Assembly (NCBI GenBank): GCA_016872115.1
Contig: VHBC01000001.1
Span: 1-64,000, forward strand
Length of the DNA: 64,000 nt
Source of the DNA: Sphingomonadales bacterium
GTDB taxonomy: Bacteria > Bacteroidota > Bacteroidia > Flavobacteriales_D > Crocinitomicaceae
Direction: 5' to 3'
Shown: piece by piece, positions 9,669-20,874 of the stretch
Layout of the letters: each line of letters opens with the position of its first letter
Numbering within the stretch: the first letter of the stretch is position 1
Notes under the pieces: generated by a model
The model's database searches: none
What the model was told of the DNA's origin: nothing
Seen by the model: only the letters and a program-made list of their open reading frames with translations
Position numbers and translations under genes: made by a program

Positions 9669-10434
9669 GGGCGTCTTTTGTAGCGTACTTTGCTTGGCTC
9701 TCCAAATAGAAAAAAGTGTATTTGATTTTTTCTATTGGCGTGATTTTCGGGAAATACGTGTTTTTGTCTGCCCCAGCTGGGAGCGCTTCCAACTTGGCCT
9801 CCATGACAAAAATATTTTTTTGGGGTCCGTACGATCCTGCGCCATACGAAAAATGATAGGCTTCTGTAAGTGCGGTTCCGAGGCCATCGAAATTTTTGAA
9901 TTGAAAAATGCGTCGAGGCGTGTGGTTGCTCACAGTATAAAAGTCTTTATAGGATGCATTTCTTATTCTGAAATCAATCAGGATGTCTTTGTATTGTGTA
10001 GAGCTGATATTTTCAAAACTTACTTTTAATGGTAGCAATGGGGAAGATGGAATCGCTATTGGGGGTGAAAGCATGTCGAGCTTGCCATCAAAAAAGAAAA
10101 AGTAATTGAAATTTCCCATAAAACCGAGGTCGGCCCGTTTGGCTGGGTTTGGGCCAGCAGCGGCTTCTTTCATAGCAAAATCAAGACGATTGACAGTGAT
10201 AATAGCATCCTCTATACCGTCTGCGTCCAGTTGTGCGCCGTAAATGGCAAGCTCGAATTTTTCATTGGCTTGAATATTCAATGCAGCGCGTACCATTCGA
10301 TTGGCATATGCTTCGAGGCTTTGTTTACCTTTTACCGGAGGGCCAGCTGGCTTGTTTTCAGTGGTGGGTTCTTCGCTTTTTGGCCCCTGACAGGACCACA
10401 GCAAAAGGGGAATAAGGATAATTAAGTATTTCAC
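9664..10434 (-). CDS. Hypothetical lipoprotein
   Basis: 256 aa, lipobox-like LLLWSCQG; no recognised domain. Confidence 0.75.
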   Translation of the reverse strand: MKYLIILIPLLLWSCQGPKSEEPTTENKPAGPPVKGKQSLEAYANRMVRAALNIQANEKFELAIYGAQLDADGIEDAIITVNRLDFAMKEAAAGPNPAKRADLGFMGNFNYFFFFDGKLDMLSPPIAIPSSPLLPLKVSFENISSTQYKDILIDFRIRNASYKDFYTVSNHTPRRIFQFKNFDGLGTALTEAYHFSYGAGSYGPQKNIFVMEAKLEALPAGADKNTYFPKITPIEKIKYTFFYLESQAKYATKDAQ

Positions 10435-10605
10435 AATGCAAATATAAGGATGTCAATGATAACGTTTATGAACAATTTTAGGAGTAGTTAAAGAAAATTG
10501 TGGATAATTCAATAGATTTTATGATTGAGTTAAAGTATTCTTAATCAATTAGATATTTACGATTATTTATTTTGTTCAGTGAGAAAAAGGAATGATTTTG
10601 AAACC

Positions 10606-10622
10606 TTGGCACAATCCTTGGC
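10606..10622 (+). promoter_or_regulatory. Imperfect sigma54-like -24/-12 element
   Basis: TTGGCAC-AATCC-TTGGC 45 nt upstream of ATG 10668; resembles TTGGCAC-N5-TTGC but the -12 GC is shifted by 1 nt. Confidence 0.4.
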
Positions 10623-10667
10623 GTAAGAGCACTCGAAACACAACAAAATAATTAAAATACGAAGACT

Positions 10668-10859
10668 ATGACCACAAGTATTCAATCGCTCAGAACTAAG
10701 TCGATTCGTCAAGCAAAGCTGAAACTAGATCAGCACCGTGAATTAGGTGTTCAAAGTCCTTTAAACATATTTGAAGTTGCCGATCTATGGGATAGCATTC
10801 GCTTCACTGAAGAAAAATTAAGTGTAGAACCTCAAGGATTCGCACTGATTCTCAACTAA
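10668..10859 (+). CDS. Small hypothetical protein (63 aa)
   Basis: Isolated ORF with its own leader and downstream terminator-like hairpin. Confidence 0.6.
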   Translation: MTTSIQSLRTKSIRQAKLKLDQHRELGVQSPLNIFEVADLWDSIRFTEEKLSVEPQGFALILN

Positions 10860-10883
10860 TAGTTGATTTATAGTTAGATAAAA

Positions 10884-10912
10884 GAAGGACGCAGCAATGG
10901 GTCCTTTTTTTT
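10884..10912 (+). terminator. Probable intrinsic terminator
   Basis: AAGGAC-gcagcaatgg-GTCCTT followed by T-run. Confidence 0.6.
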
Positions 10913-12086
10913 ATGCAATTACACCAGAGCCGAGAAGCGCATTGCCGCAATACCAAGCCGCAAATTGCCCTGGCGTAATGCCTTTTTGTTTTTGTTTAAA
11001 AAGGATATACAACTCACCCTCTTTTGAAATAAGTTGTGCTTCTTGTAAAGGTTGTCGGTAACGTATGCGCACAAGACAAGCTAGTTTGCCACTGCCTTCA
11101 AATTCTGTATGCGAATTGATCCATGAAATAGTATCGTTTTCAAGCTTTAAAGCCCAACGGTTGAGTCCCGGATGCTGTTCCGTTTGGCCGCTGTACACGA
11201 CATTGTTTACGGTATCAATTCCAATCACAAAACTTGGTTCGGGTCTGCCACCGATGTGCAAACCTTTACGTTGGCCGATGGTGTAGTAATGTGCGCCTTG
11301 GTGTTTTGTAACTACTTTTCCTTCTTGAGGTTCGTAAATGAAAGGCTGCGCCAAAGATTCAATGTTATCAATATTCGGTTTTAGAGAATTGTAGATCCTG
11401 AATTTTTCGAGTGTAGGAGAAACTTCAATTATGTGGCCCTCCTTAGTTGCTAGTTGTTGTTGGAGAAAGGTTGGAAGCGCAATTTTACCAACAAAACACA
11501 GTCCCTGAGAATCTTTTTTGTCTGCAGTGACCAAGCCATTTTGTTGTGCAATTTGTCTTACTTCGGCTTTTTTTAGGTGACCAATTGGGAACAATGCTTT
11601 TGTGAGTTGCTCCTGGCTGAGTTGGCACAAAAAATAGGATTGGTCTTTGCCGGGGTCGGCTCCAGCTAATAAACTAAAGCTGCCGTCTGCATTTTCTTGC
11701 CTTTGGCAATAATGTCCTGTTGCAACGTAGTCTGCTCCCAAATCAAGGGCAGCTTTTAAAAAGACATCGAACTTGATTTCTCTATTGCACAAAACATCGG
11801 GATTTGGCGTGCGCCCAGCTTCATATTCTTTAAACATGTAGTTGACAATCCGGTCTTTATACTGTTCAGATAAATCAATTACTTGAAATGGAATGCCAAG
11901 TTGTTGGGCAATAAGTAGGGCGTCATTGGAGTCGTCTATCCAAGGGCATTCATCAGAAAGGGTAACACTTTGGTCGTGCCAGTTGCGCATGAACATTCCA
12001 ATGACTTCATAACCTTGTTGTTGTAATAATAACGCAGCAACGCTGGAGTCTACTCCGCCAGAAAGTCCTACGACTACTCTTTTCAT
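10911..12086 (-). CDS. mnmA: tRNA 2-thiouridine(34) synthase MnmA
   Basis: 391 aa; [55 protein letters not shown]. Confidence 0.96.
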   Translation of the reverse strand: MKRVVVGLSGGVDSSVAALLLQQQGYEVIGMFMRNWHDQSVTLSDECPWIDDSNDALLIAQQLGIPFQVIDLSEQYKDRIVNYMFKEYEAGRTPNPDVLCNREIKFDVFLKAALDLGADYVATGHYCQRQENADGSFSLLAGADPGKDQSYFLCQLSQEQLTKALFPIGHLKKAEVRQIAQQNGLVTADKKDSQGLCFVGKIALPTFLQQQLATKEGHIIEVSPTLEKFRIYNSLKPNIDNIESLAQPFIYEPQEGKVVTKHQGAHYYTIGQRKGLHIGGRPEPSFVIGIDTVNNVVYSGQTEQHPGLNRWALKLENDTISWINSHTEFEGSGKLACLVRIRYRQPLQEAQLISKEGELYILFKQKQKGITPGQFAAWYCGNALLGSGVIA

Positions 12087-12091
12087 AAAAC

Positions 12092-12099
12092 AAAGTTAA
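12092..12099 (-). promoter_or_regulatory. Bacteroidetes -7 box (TAACTTTG) upstream of mnmA
   Basis: Matches TAnnTTTG, 6 nt upstream of the start codon at 12086. Confidence 0.45.
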
Positions 12100-12105
12100 G
12101 GCTTC

Positions 12106-14925
12106 TTAGTGGATCAGGTGAAGGAAGCCTTGTCTTTTCTCTTGTCCACTAGTAAAGAGGTAAAAGTAAATTCCTTCTGAAAGTAATTCACCTTGTTCGT
12201 TTTTACCTTCGAAGGCTTTTTGAGCTGAATTTGTTGTGAAAATTGTTTGCCCCCAACGGTTTAAAATTTGCAATTCAAAAGAAGCACAGTTTTCGTAGAG
12301 CGGATCAATTTGCCATTTATGGTTTTCAGCATTACTTTTTGTCGAAATGATATTTGGAAATACCATCTCTTGCAATACAATTGATGGAACAATGTCAATA
12401 GAGCCATTGGCAGTGTAGGTACATCCGTTAACAAGGTTTATTGTGAAGGTGTATGGAATTATTCCGGCCTGATCAAAGTTTAACGTGATGGGATTTTGAT
12501 TATAAGGAAGTGAATTAATCGTCCACTGCAAGTTTTGAATATCGGTGCTCGGTACATTAAAGTTAGCTTGAAAGCTTGCCGTCTGACCGCATGTATCCGA
12601 GCTATTCAAAAAGATTTGAGGAACACTTAGCAATTGAAAATTCTGAGTGGTGGTATCTGAACAACCTGCAGAACTTGTTAAAACCAACGTTGCAGTGTAA
12701 GACCCACTTTGGGCATAAGTATAGCTGGTTGGTATATTATTTAGCGTTTGCCCGTCTCCAGGTAAAAAAGTTCCTTGAATGGTGGTGCCCAAAATAGGTG
12801 TTCCCGTCCAACTGCTCAAGTTATTGAAATTGACAGTTTGCCCATCGCACAAAGGCTCGGCACTAAAGTTTGCAAGTGGGAATGGATTGAAGCTAATTTG
12901 AAAGGTGTCAGAGGCTGTGCATCCATTAGTGGTAATGAGATTTACTATAAATGATTCTGTACTGCCATTGTTGGTTTGTAGGTCAAAAGTGTAGGGGTTA
13001 TTAGTAGACAGCGTTTGACCATTTTGTTGCCAACTGAGTTGATCAAAGGCATCTTGTTGATCCGTTTGATATGCTGCATTGAACATTAAAGCTGAGCCGC
13101 AAATAGTATTTGGCCCGGTGTATTGAATGGTTGGATTGCCTAGGACTGTACCTGAAAGTGTTGCAGGAGGCGAACTGCAGCCATTCGTATCAATGATGGT
13201 GAGTTGGGCATTGTATGTACCAGGGTTCAATAATACCGTGAATGAATCTAGGAAACTCGTAGTATTGCCCAGAGACCACAAATATTGAGCGGCCGCTATA
13301 TCTATCCAAAAAGAAAGCGTTTCGCCGTTACAAACAGGTCCATTCGTTAAAATGTTGGGAGCGTTCGGATTGGGATTTACTTGAATGGTGATGGTATCTG
13401 GCGTAATTGGACAGACGCCAGGTAAAAAACCAGAAATCGTATAAGTTCCGGCGTTGGCCAGTTGCGCCTGTTGAATTGGTAATTGAGGTCCATTTGAACT
13501 AAGGTTATTTGGACCGGTCCAGTTGTAGGTTGCGCCTGTCAAGATGTTGGTAGTTAATAGAATAGTTTCACCTACGCAAAAGCTTTGGTCATTGACGCTT
13601 ATTTGGTATTGTGCAGCAGCAAAATCACTGAAATAACCATAGCGACAACCACTTGAAGAACCACCATGAACAACGCCTAAATGAAATTTAAAGTTAGGAT
13701 TGTCTATTCGAGACGCTAATTGTACGCCAACAAAAGCACTCGCATCAATTTGTGCATATTTCCATGCGTTATTCGTTCCTGGAACAAAATTAAATGCTGC
13801 AGCATTAATGATTCCTGTATTTCCATTAAAGGTGAAGTCGTTTTCACCTCCGGCAGGAACGAGAATATTTAATGCAAAAAACTCATTTGTGGAGCGCACA
13901 AAAGCAACCGTATTTGAACCTGTACAAACAATTGATGGCAAAACGGCACCTCCGACTTCGCAGCCAAAACCAGTGGTATGTAAAACATGTGCAGGTAAAC
14001 TCGTTTCGATCAGGACCGTAGGACTACTCAGTGTATGGACATAAGTGTCAGTTGCATTAATTGTGGCAACAACTGCTCCGTCTACAGAAATTTGCGTGTT
14101 GTTTTGAACGGCTACTACATATATTTTATCAGGGCCATTCAAATATCCTTTTAAAATAATGTACTCAGTTCCGATCACTTGATTTGGAATTAATTGATCT
14201 CCCATGAGGTCTGCACAACCACCATAGGGAGCACCACTCATTGAGTCGTCGTGGAGTGTAACTGCAATGGGAAGGTTGCTGCTAATAGTTGATCCGCTGA
14301 GGTGTTGATTGGCTAAAATAGAAACGGCTTCAGCCGAAAAAGTTTCTCCTTTTTGAAGATTAATGGTAAATGGAATATTGGCGGCATGTCCAACAATTGC
14401 TTGCTTTGGATTGATGGTGACCACAGTGTTGTTTTCAGTGGCAACGATATTGAATCCGGAGCGTGCATAGGATGCATTATTGAGAAAATTTTGTGCGGGT
14501 ACAACAAAAGCAGTACCTAAAGAATTTTTACCTTTTAAAGCGAATATATCTGGATTGCAATTGCAAGTTGGCGTTACTTCATAGTAAGCCATAATGGGTG
14601 CTGTTGAGCTTATTCTAAATCCGTATGGTAAAATCGTGTTGGCAGGTTTGTTTTCTATTTGATCAATCCAAGCGGTGAGGTTAAGTGTTTGGGCATCATT
14701 GGCAAGTAAGTTAAGAACTTGATTAGGAAAAGTTGGATTTGCAGGCTGACTCACCGTAATTGTAGCTGCTTGATTTAAAGTTGCAAATCGGAAAACGATA
14801 GGGCGGTCTCCGTGACTTTGCGCAACTTCAGGGGCTACAAACCAAAATAATGTATCTAGCTGTGCTTGCGCCGAAAAAAGAAGACTTGTAAAAACAAGTA
14901 GGATACAAAATTTCATAACTGTCAA
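12106..14925 (-). CDS. Large secreted protein with IgGFc-binding-like N-terminus, PKD/Ig-like domains and T9SS type B (gliding motility-associated) C-terminal domain
   Basis: 939 aa; C-terminus VFPNIISTKSNAENHKWQIDPLYENCASFELQILNRWGQTIFTT...GELLSEGIYFYLF. Confidence 0.85.
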   Translation of the reverse strand: MTVMKFCILLVFTSLLFSAQAQLDTLFWFVAPEVAQSHGDRPIVFRFATLNQAATITVSQPANPTFPNQVLNLLANDAQTLNLTAWIDQIENKPANTILPYGFRISSTAPIMAYYEVTPTCNCNPDIFALKGKNSLGTAFVVPAQNFLNNASYARSGFNIVATENNTVVTINPKQAIVGHAANIPFTINLQKGETFSAEAVSILANQHLSGSTISSNLPIAVTLHDDSMSGAPYGGCADLMGDQLIPNQVIGTEYIILKGYLNGPDKIYVVAVQNNTQISVDGAVVATINATDTYVHTLSSPTVLIETSLPAHVLHTTGFGCEVGGAVLPSIVCTGSNTVAFVRSTNEFFALNILVPAGGENDFTFNGNTGIINAAAFNFVPGTNNAWKYAQIDASAFVGVQLASRIDNPNFKFHLGVVHGGSSSGCRYGYFSDFAAAQYQISVNDQSFCVGETILLTTNILTGATYNWTGPNNLSSNGPQLPIQQAQLANAGTYTISGFLPGVCPITPDTITIQVNPNPNAPNILTNGPVCNGETLSFWIDIAAAQYLWSLGNTTSFLDSFTVLLNPGTYNAQLTIIDTNGCSSPPATLSGTVLGNPTIQYTGPNTICGSALMFNAAYQTDQQDAFDQLSWQQNGQTLSTNNPYTFDLQTNNGSTESFIVNLITTNGCTASDTFQISFNPFPLANFSAEPLCDGQTVNFNNLSSWTGTPILGTTIQGTFLPGDGQTLNNIPTSYTYAQSGSYTATLVLTSSAGCSDTTTQNFQLLSVPQIFLNSSDTCGQTASFQANFNVPSTDIQNLQWTINSLPYNQNPITLNFDQAGIIPYTFTINLVNGCTYTANGSIDIVPSIVLQEMVFPNIISTKSNAENHKWQIDPLYENCASFELQILNRWGQTIFTTNSAQKAFEGKNEQGELLSEGIYFYLFTSGQEKRQGFLHLIH

Positions 14926-14940
14926 AAATGTTTCCTAAAA

Positions 14941-16497
14941 TTAAACACTTAAATGTGTTTGTGCAATTTTTTCAAGACAATTTATGCCGTCAATAGCTGC
15001 CGAAACAATACCGCCAGCATAACCGGCTCCTTCGGCAATAGGGTAGAGGTTTTTGATTTGAAGGTGCTGAAAAGTTATTGGATCTCTGGGAATTAGTACG
15101 GGAGAAGATGTTCTGGACTCAGGCGCGTGCACAACGGCGTCGTTGGTAATAAACCCAGGCATTTTCCGATTAAAATCAATAAAAGCTTGACAGAGTCGAC
15201 GATAAACGAAATCGGGGAAGATATCTTTGAGGTTCACACTTGTGAAGCCTGGTTGATATGAAGATCTCGGAAAGTGAGTTGTAAGTTGACCATTTACGAA
15301 ATCTTGAAGTCCTTGGGCGGGAACTTTTTGGGTTTTTCCGGCAGCTTCCCAACACTTTTGTTCGATTTCTTTTTGAAAATTCAGGCACACAAATGGATTT
15401 TTCAAATCTGGAAAATCGGTTGGTTCAATACCCACCACAATTCCTGAATTTGCGTAGATGTTATTTCGCTTGGAAGGAGACCAACCATTAGTTACAACCT
15501 CATCGGGAGCTGTCGCACACGGCGCAATGATGCCACCTGGGCACATGCAAAAAGAATAGACGCCTCTGTTGTCAACTTGTGTAACAAGACTGTAAGAAGC
15601 CGGAGGTAAATAAGCATCGTTGTGGCGCCCGTGGTATTGCAGGCTGTCGATATAGGCCTGGGTGTGCTCTACACGAACACCAAGCGCAAAAGGCTTGGCT
15701 TTGATTTCAATGTTTTTTTGGTGCAATAATGCAAAGATATCTCTTGCGGAATGCCCGGTAGCTAAAATTACTTTTTCAACGGCAATTTTTTCTTTGTAAT
15801 TGACCTGAATATGTGTAATCTTTTTTTCTTGGATAAGAAGGTCTGTTATTTTATTTTCGAAGTTGATTTGTCCACCCGAAACAATAATTTGCGCTCGGAT
15901 GGCTTCGATGAGTTGAGGGAGTTTATTGGTTCCGATATGCGGATGCGCATCGACCAAGATGTCTTCTGTGGCGCCAAACTGCACCAACCATTCTAGCACT
16001 TTTTGAACGTCGCCGCGCTTTTTGGAGCGTGTGTATAATTTGCCATCCGAGTAAGTACCGGCCCCGCCCTCGCCAAAACAATAATTGGATTCAGGGTTGA
16101 GCAAGTGTTCTTTGGTAAGTTTGGCGAGGTCTCGCCTTCGCGAGCGGACGTCTTTGCCGCGCTCAAAAATGATTGGTCTAAACCCTTGTAAAATCGCTTG
16201 CAAAGCGGCAAAGAGTCCGGCGGGGCCAGCTCCAATAATGTGTACGCTTGGCGCTTCTTTTGGCAAGATGTCAAAGGAGGTGGGATGGAAACGGGGCGCA
16301 AGCGCTGTATCTATGGCCACTTCCATGCTTGCATTGATTTTGATTTGTTTTTGGCGCGCATCAATGCTGCGCTTGCGCCAACGAAAAGCGATGTTTTGGT
16401 TTTGGGCTAGTTGAAGTTCTTTGCGAATGCGCTTTTCCAAGTGAGCGTCGTCTTTGGCTTCTTCTGGAGAACATGTGAAATCAAGAACTGAAATCAT
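14941..16497 (-). CDS. NAD(P)/FAD-dependent oxidoreductase (COG2509-like)
   Basis: 518 aa; HIIGAGPAGLFAALQAILQG, SNYCFGEGGAGTYSDGKLYTRSKKRG, EGAGYAGGIVSAAIDGI. Confidence 0.9.
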   Translation of the reverse strand: MISVLDFTCSPEEAKDDAHLEKRIRKELQLAQNQNIAFRWRKRSIDARQKQIKINASMEVAIDTALAPRFHPTSFDILPKEAPSVHIIGAGPAGLFAALQAILQGFRPIIFERGKDVRSRRRDLAKLTKEHLLNPESNYCFGEGGAGTYSDGKLYTRSKKRGDVQKVLEWLVQFGATEDILVDAHPHIGTNKLPQLIEAIRAQIIVSGGQINFENKITDLLIQEKKITHIQVNYKEKIAVEKVILATGHSARDIFALLHQKNIEIKAKPFALGVRVEHTQAYIDSLQYHGRHNDAYLPPASYSLVTQVDNRGVYSFCMCPGGIIAPCATAPDEVVTNGWSPSKRNNIYANSGIVVGIEPTDFPDLKNPFVCLNFQKEIEQKCWEAAGKTQKVPAQGLQDFVNGQLTTHFPRSSYQPGFTSVNLKDIFPDFVYRRLCQAFIDFNRKMPGFITNDAVVHAPESRTSSPVLIPRDPITFQHLQIKNLYPIAEGAGYAGGIVSAAIDGINCLEKIAQTHLSV

Positions 16498-17198
16498 CCT
16501 TCAAAAATCAATGAAAAATACCAGGCTCGGTTATAAAGTTGGTCTATAGGATTCGATACAGGGGTGAAGTCTTGAATAAAACTACTTTTGAAACCATGGC
16601 TGTACTTGAGTTCAATTCCAAACTTGAAATACGGTGCAAAAAATTCGACACCGCCTCCAATTTGACCTTGCCAATCGTTCTTTTTTATTTTCACGAAGGG
16701 GTCGTAGAAATTTTGAGATGCATCTTGCTGTGATTGCAAATCGATGCTGTATTGCATGCCAAAAAGAGAGTAGGCGGTAAAATTGTTGTAGCGCTTGGTT
16801 CGGAATTGCAACATCATTGGAAACTCGAGGTTCGTGGAATTAACGCGCTGTTGACCAGCACCGTTTAAAAACCAAATGGTGTCGAGGCTTTTGTAATTGA
16901 GCACGCGCTCCTGAAAAGAAAGCGTCGGGATAAAGCGAAAGCGAATGGTGGGCGTGCCCAATTTTACGGTGGTTAAAATACCGAGTTGCCCTCCGGGCTG
17001 GGCATCATTTTGAATAGATAAAAGTTGGTATTGGTTATATGCATTGGGTTTTGGCATGACGGTGAAGTCTGAGCTATTGACCCCAAGCATAAAACCGAAG
17101 TGAATGTAACGTTTGTCGAAATTCTTGTAGCGCTGTTGTTTTTGTTTTTGGGCAAACAAACACGGACTAAGTAAGCAGCAAACAAGCAATAATTTCAT
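16494..17198 (-). CDS. porT: Type IX secretion system protein PorT (outer-membrane beta-barrel)
   Basis: Signal peptide; NFDKRYIHFGFMLGVNSSDFTV..., C-terminal LYNRAWYFSLIFEG; adjacent to ubiE as commonly seen in Flavobacteriia. Start reset to MKLLLV. Confidence 0.78.
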   Translation of the reverse strand: MKLLLVCCLLSPCLFAQKQKQQRYKNFDKRYIHFGFMLGVNSSDFTVMPKPNAYNQYQLLSIQNDAQPGGQLGILTTVKLGTPTIRFRFIPTLSFQERVLNYKSLDTIWFLNGAGQQRVNSTNLEFPMMLQFRTKRYNNFTAYSLFGMQYSIDLQSQQDASQNFYDPFVKIKKNDWQGQIGGGVEFFAPYFKFGIELKYSHGFKSSFIQDFTPVSNPIDQLYNRAWYFSLIFEG

Positions 17199-17224
17199 GA
17201 CCTCCAAACGTCTCATTTGTCGAA

Positions 17225-17959
17225 TTATTGTGCTTTTGTGCCGATGTAAATACTCGCAATGCCACCACTTAGGCGGATTGGTTCTTGGGTTTGATAGCCT
17301 ACTTTTTGAAGTACTTCTACAAAAGCTTGGCCTTCTGGAAAGGCGGCAACACTTTCGGGAAGATAAGTGTATGCGCGCGTATCTTTGGAGATATATTTGC
17401 CAAAAAAGGGAATGAAGACATTGGCGTAAAATCCAAAGAGTTGTTTAATTGGAAAAGATTTTGGCTTAGAAAATTCTAATATGACGGCTTTTCCTTTGGG
17501 TTTGAGGACGCGCAGCATTTCCGAAAGACCTTTCTCTAGGTTTTCGTAATTGCGCACACCAAAACCAACGGTAATAGCATCAAAAAAGTTGTTTTCAAAT
17601 GGCATATTTTCGGAATCGCCTAATTGCATATCAATGATTTGGTCATAGGCGCGTTTTTTCATTTTTTGTTTACCAACAGCCAACATGCCAGCTGAGATGT
17701 CCATGCCGATAATTTGAGTGGGCTTGAGTGCCAAACAAGCAATTGCAAAATCGCCGGTGCCGGTTGCTAAATCGAGCATAACTTTTGGCTGCAAAGCGCG
17801 CAATTGCTTGACCGCTCTTTTACGCCAAAGGTGATCAATGCCCAGAGACAAAAAATGATTCAGAAAGTCGTAGTTGGCCGAAATGTTATTGAACATTTGA
17901 GCGACTTCCTCTTTTTTTGATTGCCCAGAATCATAGGGTTTAACGACTTTTTCTGACAT
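17225..17959 (-). CDS. ubiE: Demethylmenaquinone/ubiquinone biosynthesis methyltransferase
   Basis: [63 protein letters not shown]. Start reset to MSEKVV. Confidence 0.95.
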   Translation of the reverse strand: MSEKVVKPYDSGQSKKEEVAQMFNNISANYDFLNHFLSLGIDHLWRKRAVKQLRALQPKVMLDLATGTGDFAIACLALKPTQIIGMDISAGMLAVGKQKMKKRAYDQIIDMQLGDSENMPFENNFFDAITVGFGVRNYENLEKGLSEMLRVLKPKGKAVILEFSKPKSFPIKQLFGFYANVFIPFFGKYISKDTRAYTYLPESVAAFPEGQAFVEVLQKVGYQTQEPIRLSGGIASIYIGTKAQ

Positions 17960-17960
17960 T

Positions 17961-18947
17961 TTATAAAAAGTGTTGTTGTGCTTCAGCACTTAATTTTTCT
18001 TTGTTGATACTTACTACACCCGGTGTTTCACAAACCAAGCCTCCAGCTAAATTGGCAAGTACGGCTATTTGTGTTGGCAACGCACCGCAAACCAAACTTA
18101 GACAGGCTGTTGCTATAACGGTGTCTCCTGCACCCGAAACGTCGGCAATGTTTCGCAAATGGGCAGGTAAATGATGTTGTTGCTGTCCATCGTAAATTTG
18201 AACGCCATGTTCAGATAAGGTCACAAAAATGTATTTGCATTCGAGTTTTTTTTGTAGGTCTTCAATGGCAAGTGCGAGCGCAGTTGGGTCGTTGACAAAA
18301 TTGAAATCTATTTGCAAACCTTCTTTAAGTTCTTTGAGGTTGGGCTTGAAAAGTGTACAGCCTTTGTAGGCTAAGAAGTTTTTCTTTTTGGGATCAACCA
18401 CGACTGGAATACCCAGCTTTTTGGCGCTGTCAATTAGCCATTCGATGAGTACTTCAGTAAGCACGCCTTTATTGTAGTCCTCTAAAAGTATACCGTCGAT
18501 TCCAGTAGCTAAAATACCTTGAATTTGACTTTTAAAAGCTACCGTTTCAGCTGTGCTTAGGTCGTGTTGGTCTTCATTGTCAATGCGCAAAAGTTGTTTG
18601 CCATTAGAGAGCACTCTTGTTTTGATGGTAGTTTTGCGCTCCTTCGAGAAAAGCACACCGGATGTGTCTATTTGAGCTTCTTGAAGTTGCTGTTGCAAAT
18701 GCTTGCCTGCAGAGTCATTACCGACGACGCTTGCTAAAATGGCATTTGCACCCAAAGCAATTAAATTAAGTGCTACATTGCCTGCCCCTCCAATGCGCTG
18801 CTCTTCCGTTTGAAGGTTAACTACCGGAACCGGTGCTTCAGGGCTCATGCGTTCTACCTGACCGTGAAGGTAGGTGTCGGTCATGACGTCTCCAACAACT
18901 AAGATGCGTTTACCATTAAAGGCGTCGAGTAGGGCTGAGGTTTGCAT
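17961..18947 (-). CDS. D-glycero-beta-D-manno-heptose-7-phosphate kinase-like PfkB sugar kinase
   Basis: 328 aa; [61 protein letters not shown]. Confidence 0.88.
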   Translation of the reverse strand: MQTSALLDAFNGKRILVVGDVMTDTYLHGQVERMSPEAPVPVVNLQTEEQRIGGAGNVALNLIALGANAILASVVGNDSAGKHLQQQLQEAQIDTSGVLFSKERKTTIKTRVLSNGKQLLRIDNEDQHDLSTAETVAFKSQIQGILATGIDGILLEDYNKGVLTEVLIEWLIDSAKKLGIPVVVDPKKKNFLAYKGCTLFKPNLKELKEGLQIDFNFVNDPTALALAIEDLQKKLECKYIFVTLSEHGVQIYDGQQQHHLPAHLRNIADVSGAGDTVIATACLSLVCGALPTQIAVLANLAGGLVCETPGVVSINKEKLSAEAQQHFL

Positions 18948-20140
18948 TATCTAAGTTGTGCTAAGGCTGTTGAAATACGTTCAACTGCTTTTTGTAAGGT
19001 TTCTTTTGAGGCAGCATAGCTGAGTCTAAAACAATTGGGGTCTCCGAAAGCAGCGCCACCCACACAGGCAACAAGGCCGACTTCTAGCAAATACATGCAG
19101 AGTTCGTCTGAATTCTGAATGGTTTGGCCCCTGTAAGATTTACCAAAATAAGACGAGCAATCGGGAAAAACATAAAACGCACCACCCGGTTGATTGACTT
19201 TTAAACCTGGAATTTTTCTGAGCCCTTCCAAAACCAAATTGCGGCGGCTTTCAAAAGCGCCGATCATGTCTTTGAGTATCGAAGGGTCGGCATCCATTGC
19301 AGAAATTGTAGCACGCTGGGTAATGGAACAGGTAGCAGAAGTAAACTGACCTTGGACTTTATCGCAGGCGGTCGCTATCGCTTTCGGCGCGCCGATGTAT
19401 CCGAGGCGCCAGCCGGTCATTGCCCAGGCTTTAGAGACGCCATTTACGGTCACGACTTGGTCATAGATTTCTGGGAACTGCGCGAGGCTTTCGTGTTGGC
19501 CTATAAAGTTGATGTGTTCATAGATTTCATCGGACATCGCAATTACTTGTGGATATTTGGCCAGAACACGTGCGATGTCTTGCAATTCCGCTTTGGAATA
19601 CACAGAGCCAGTAGGGTTGCAGGGTGTAGAGAACATCAGCATTTTTGTTTTTGGCGTAATTGCGGCCTCGAGATCTGCGCCTGTGATTTTAAAGTCTTTG
19701 TCGATGCCTGCAGAGATAACCACAGGAATGCCTTCTGCAACTTTGACAATTTCTAAGTAGGATACCCAGTAAGGTGCAGGAATAATGACTTCATCGCCGG
19801 GGTTGATGAGGCTCAAAACTAAATTTGCAATGCTCTGTTTGGCTCCTGTTGAAACAACAATTTGGTCTTTGCTGTAGCTCAGCTTGTTGTCTCTTAGGAA
19901 TTTACGAGAAATACTATCTCTGAGGTCGTCATAACCAGGGACAGGGGTGTAGGTAGTGAAATTCTGTTCTAATGCTTCAACCGCGGCTTGCTTGATAAAG
20001 TCAGGGGTGTGGAAATCAGGTTCACCCAATGATAGCGAGATAACGTCCTTTCCTTGGGATTTGAGTTCACGGCTTTTTTTAGCCATTGCAATAGTTGCAG
20101 ACTCTTCCATGGCCAGCAAGCGCTCAGATAATTGAATCAT
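18947..20140 (-). CDS. Pyridoxal phosphate-dependent aminotransferase (aspartate aminotransferase type)
   Basis: [55 protein letters not shown]. Confidence 0.93.
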   Translation of the reverse strand: MIQLSERLLAMEESATIAMAKKSRELKSQGKDVISLSLGEPDFHTPDFIKQAAVEALEQNFTTYTPVPGYDDLRDSISRKFLRDNKLSYSKDQIVVSTGAKQSIANLVLSLINPGDEVIIPAPYWVSYLEIVKVAEGIPVVISAGIDKDFKITGADLEAAITPKTKMLMFSTPCNPTGSVYSKAELQDIARVLAKYPQVIAMSDEIYEHINFIGQHESLAQFPEIYDQVVTVNGVSKAWAMTGWRLGYIGAPKAIATACDKVQGQFTSATCSITQRATISAMDADPSILKDMIGAFESRRNLVLEGLRKIPGLKVNQPGGAFYVFPDCSSYFGKSYRGQTIQNSDELCMYLLEVGLVACVGGAAFGDPNCFRLSYAASKETLQKAVERISTALAQLR

Positions 20141-20184
20141 GTTTTTGGGTTTGTGCAAAGGTAGTAATTTGCAATGAATTGACT

Positions 20185-20192
20185 TATCTTTG
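20185..20192 (+). promoter_or_regulatory. Bacteroidetes -7 box (TATCTTTG) upstream of trmD
   Basis: Matches TAnnTTTG, 4 nt before the trmD start codon at 20197. Confidence 0.4.
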
Positions 20193-20196
20193 CCTT

Positions 20197-20874
20197 ATGC
20201 GAATTGATATTATCACGGTGTTGCCAGAGTTGCTGCGAAGTCCTTTTGCCGCGTCTATCATGAAACGCGCGCAAACCAAGGGTCATTTGGAATTGTATGT
20301 GCACAATCTACGCGATTTTTCAGACGATAAACACCGCAATGTAGACGACTATCAGTACGGTGGAGGAGCCGGAATGGTGATGAGCGTTGGTCCAATTTCC
20401 AAGGCAATTGAAAATCTACAAGCAGAAAGAGACTATGACGAAATCATATACATGACACCCGACGGCGCTATCTTGGATCAAAATAGTTGTAATCAGTTGT
20501 CTTTGGCAAAAAACATCATCATTTTATGTGGTCACTATAAAGGTGTTGATCAGCGCATTCGCGATTTATATATTACCAAAGAAATCTCAATTGGCTCCTA
20601 CGTGTTGAGTGGGGGTGAACTCGCTGCTGCAATTGTAGTCGATGCTGTTGTTCGCCTGATTCCTGGCGTGCTCAATGACGAAACCTCGGCATTGACAGAT
20701 TCGTTTCAGGATGGTTTGTTGGCTCCGCCAGTTTATACGCGACCACCAGAATTTAATGGATTAAAAGTGCCGGATGTACTTTTGGGTGGCAATCCTAAAG
20801 AAGTAGAGGCTTGGCGAGAAGAACAGGCGCTATTGCGAACCAGAGAAAGAAGACCAGACTTGTTAGGAGATTAA
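20197..20874 (+). CDS. trmD: tRNA (guanine-N1)-methyltransferase TrmD
   Basis: [60 protein letters not shown]. Start reset from ORF-track 20095. Confidence 0.96.
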   Translation: MRIDIITVLPELLRSPFAASIMKRAQTKGHLELYVHNLRDFSDDKHRNVDDYQYGGGAGMVMSVGPISKAIENLQAERDYDEIIYMTPDGAILDQNSCNQLSLAKNIIILCGHYKGVDQRIRDLYITKEISIGSYVLSGGELAAAIVVDAVVRLIPGVLNDETSALTDSFQDGLLAPPVYTRPPEFNGLKVPDVLLGGNPKEVEAWREEQALLRTRERRPDLLGD

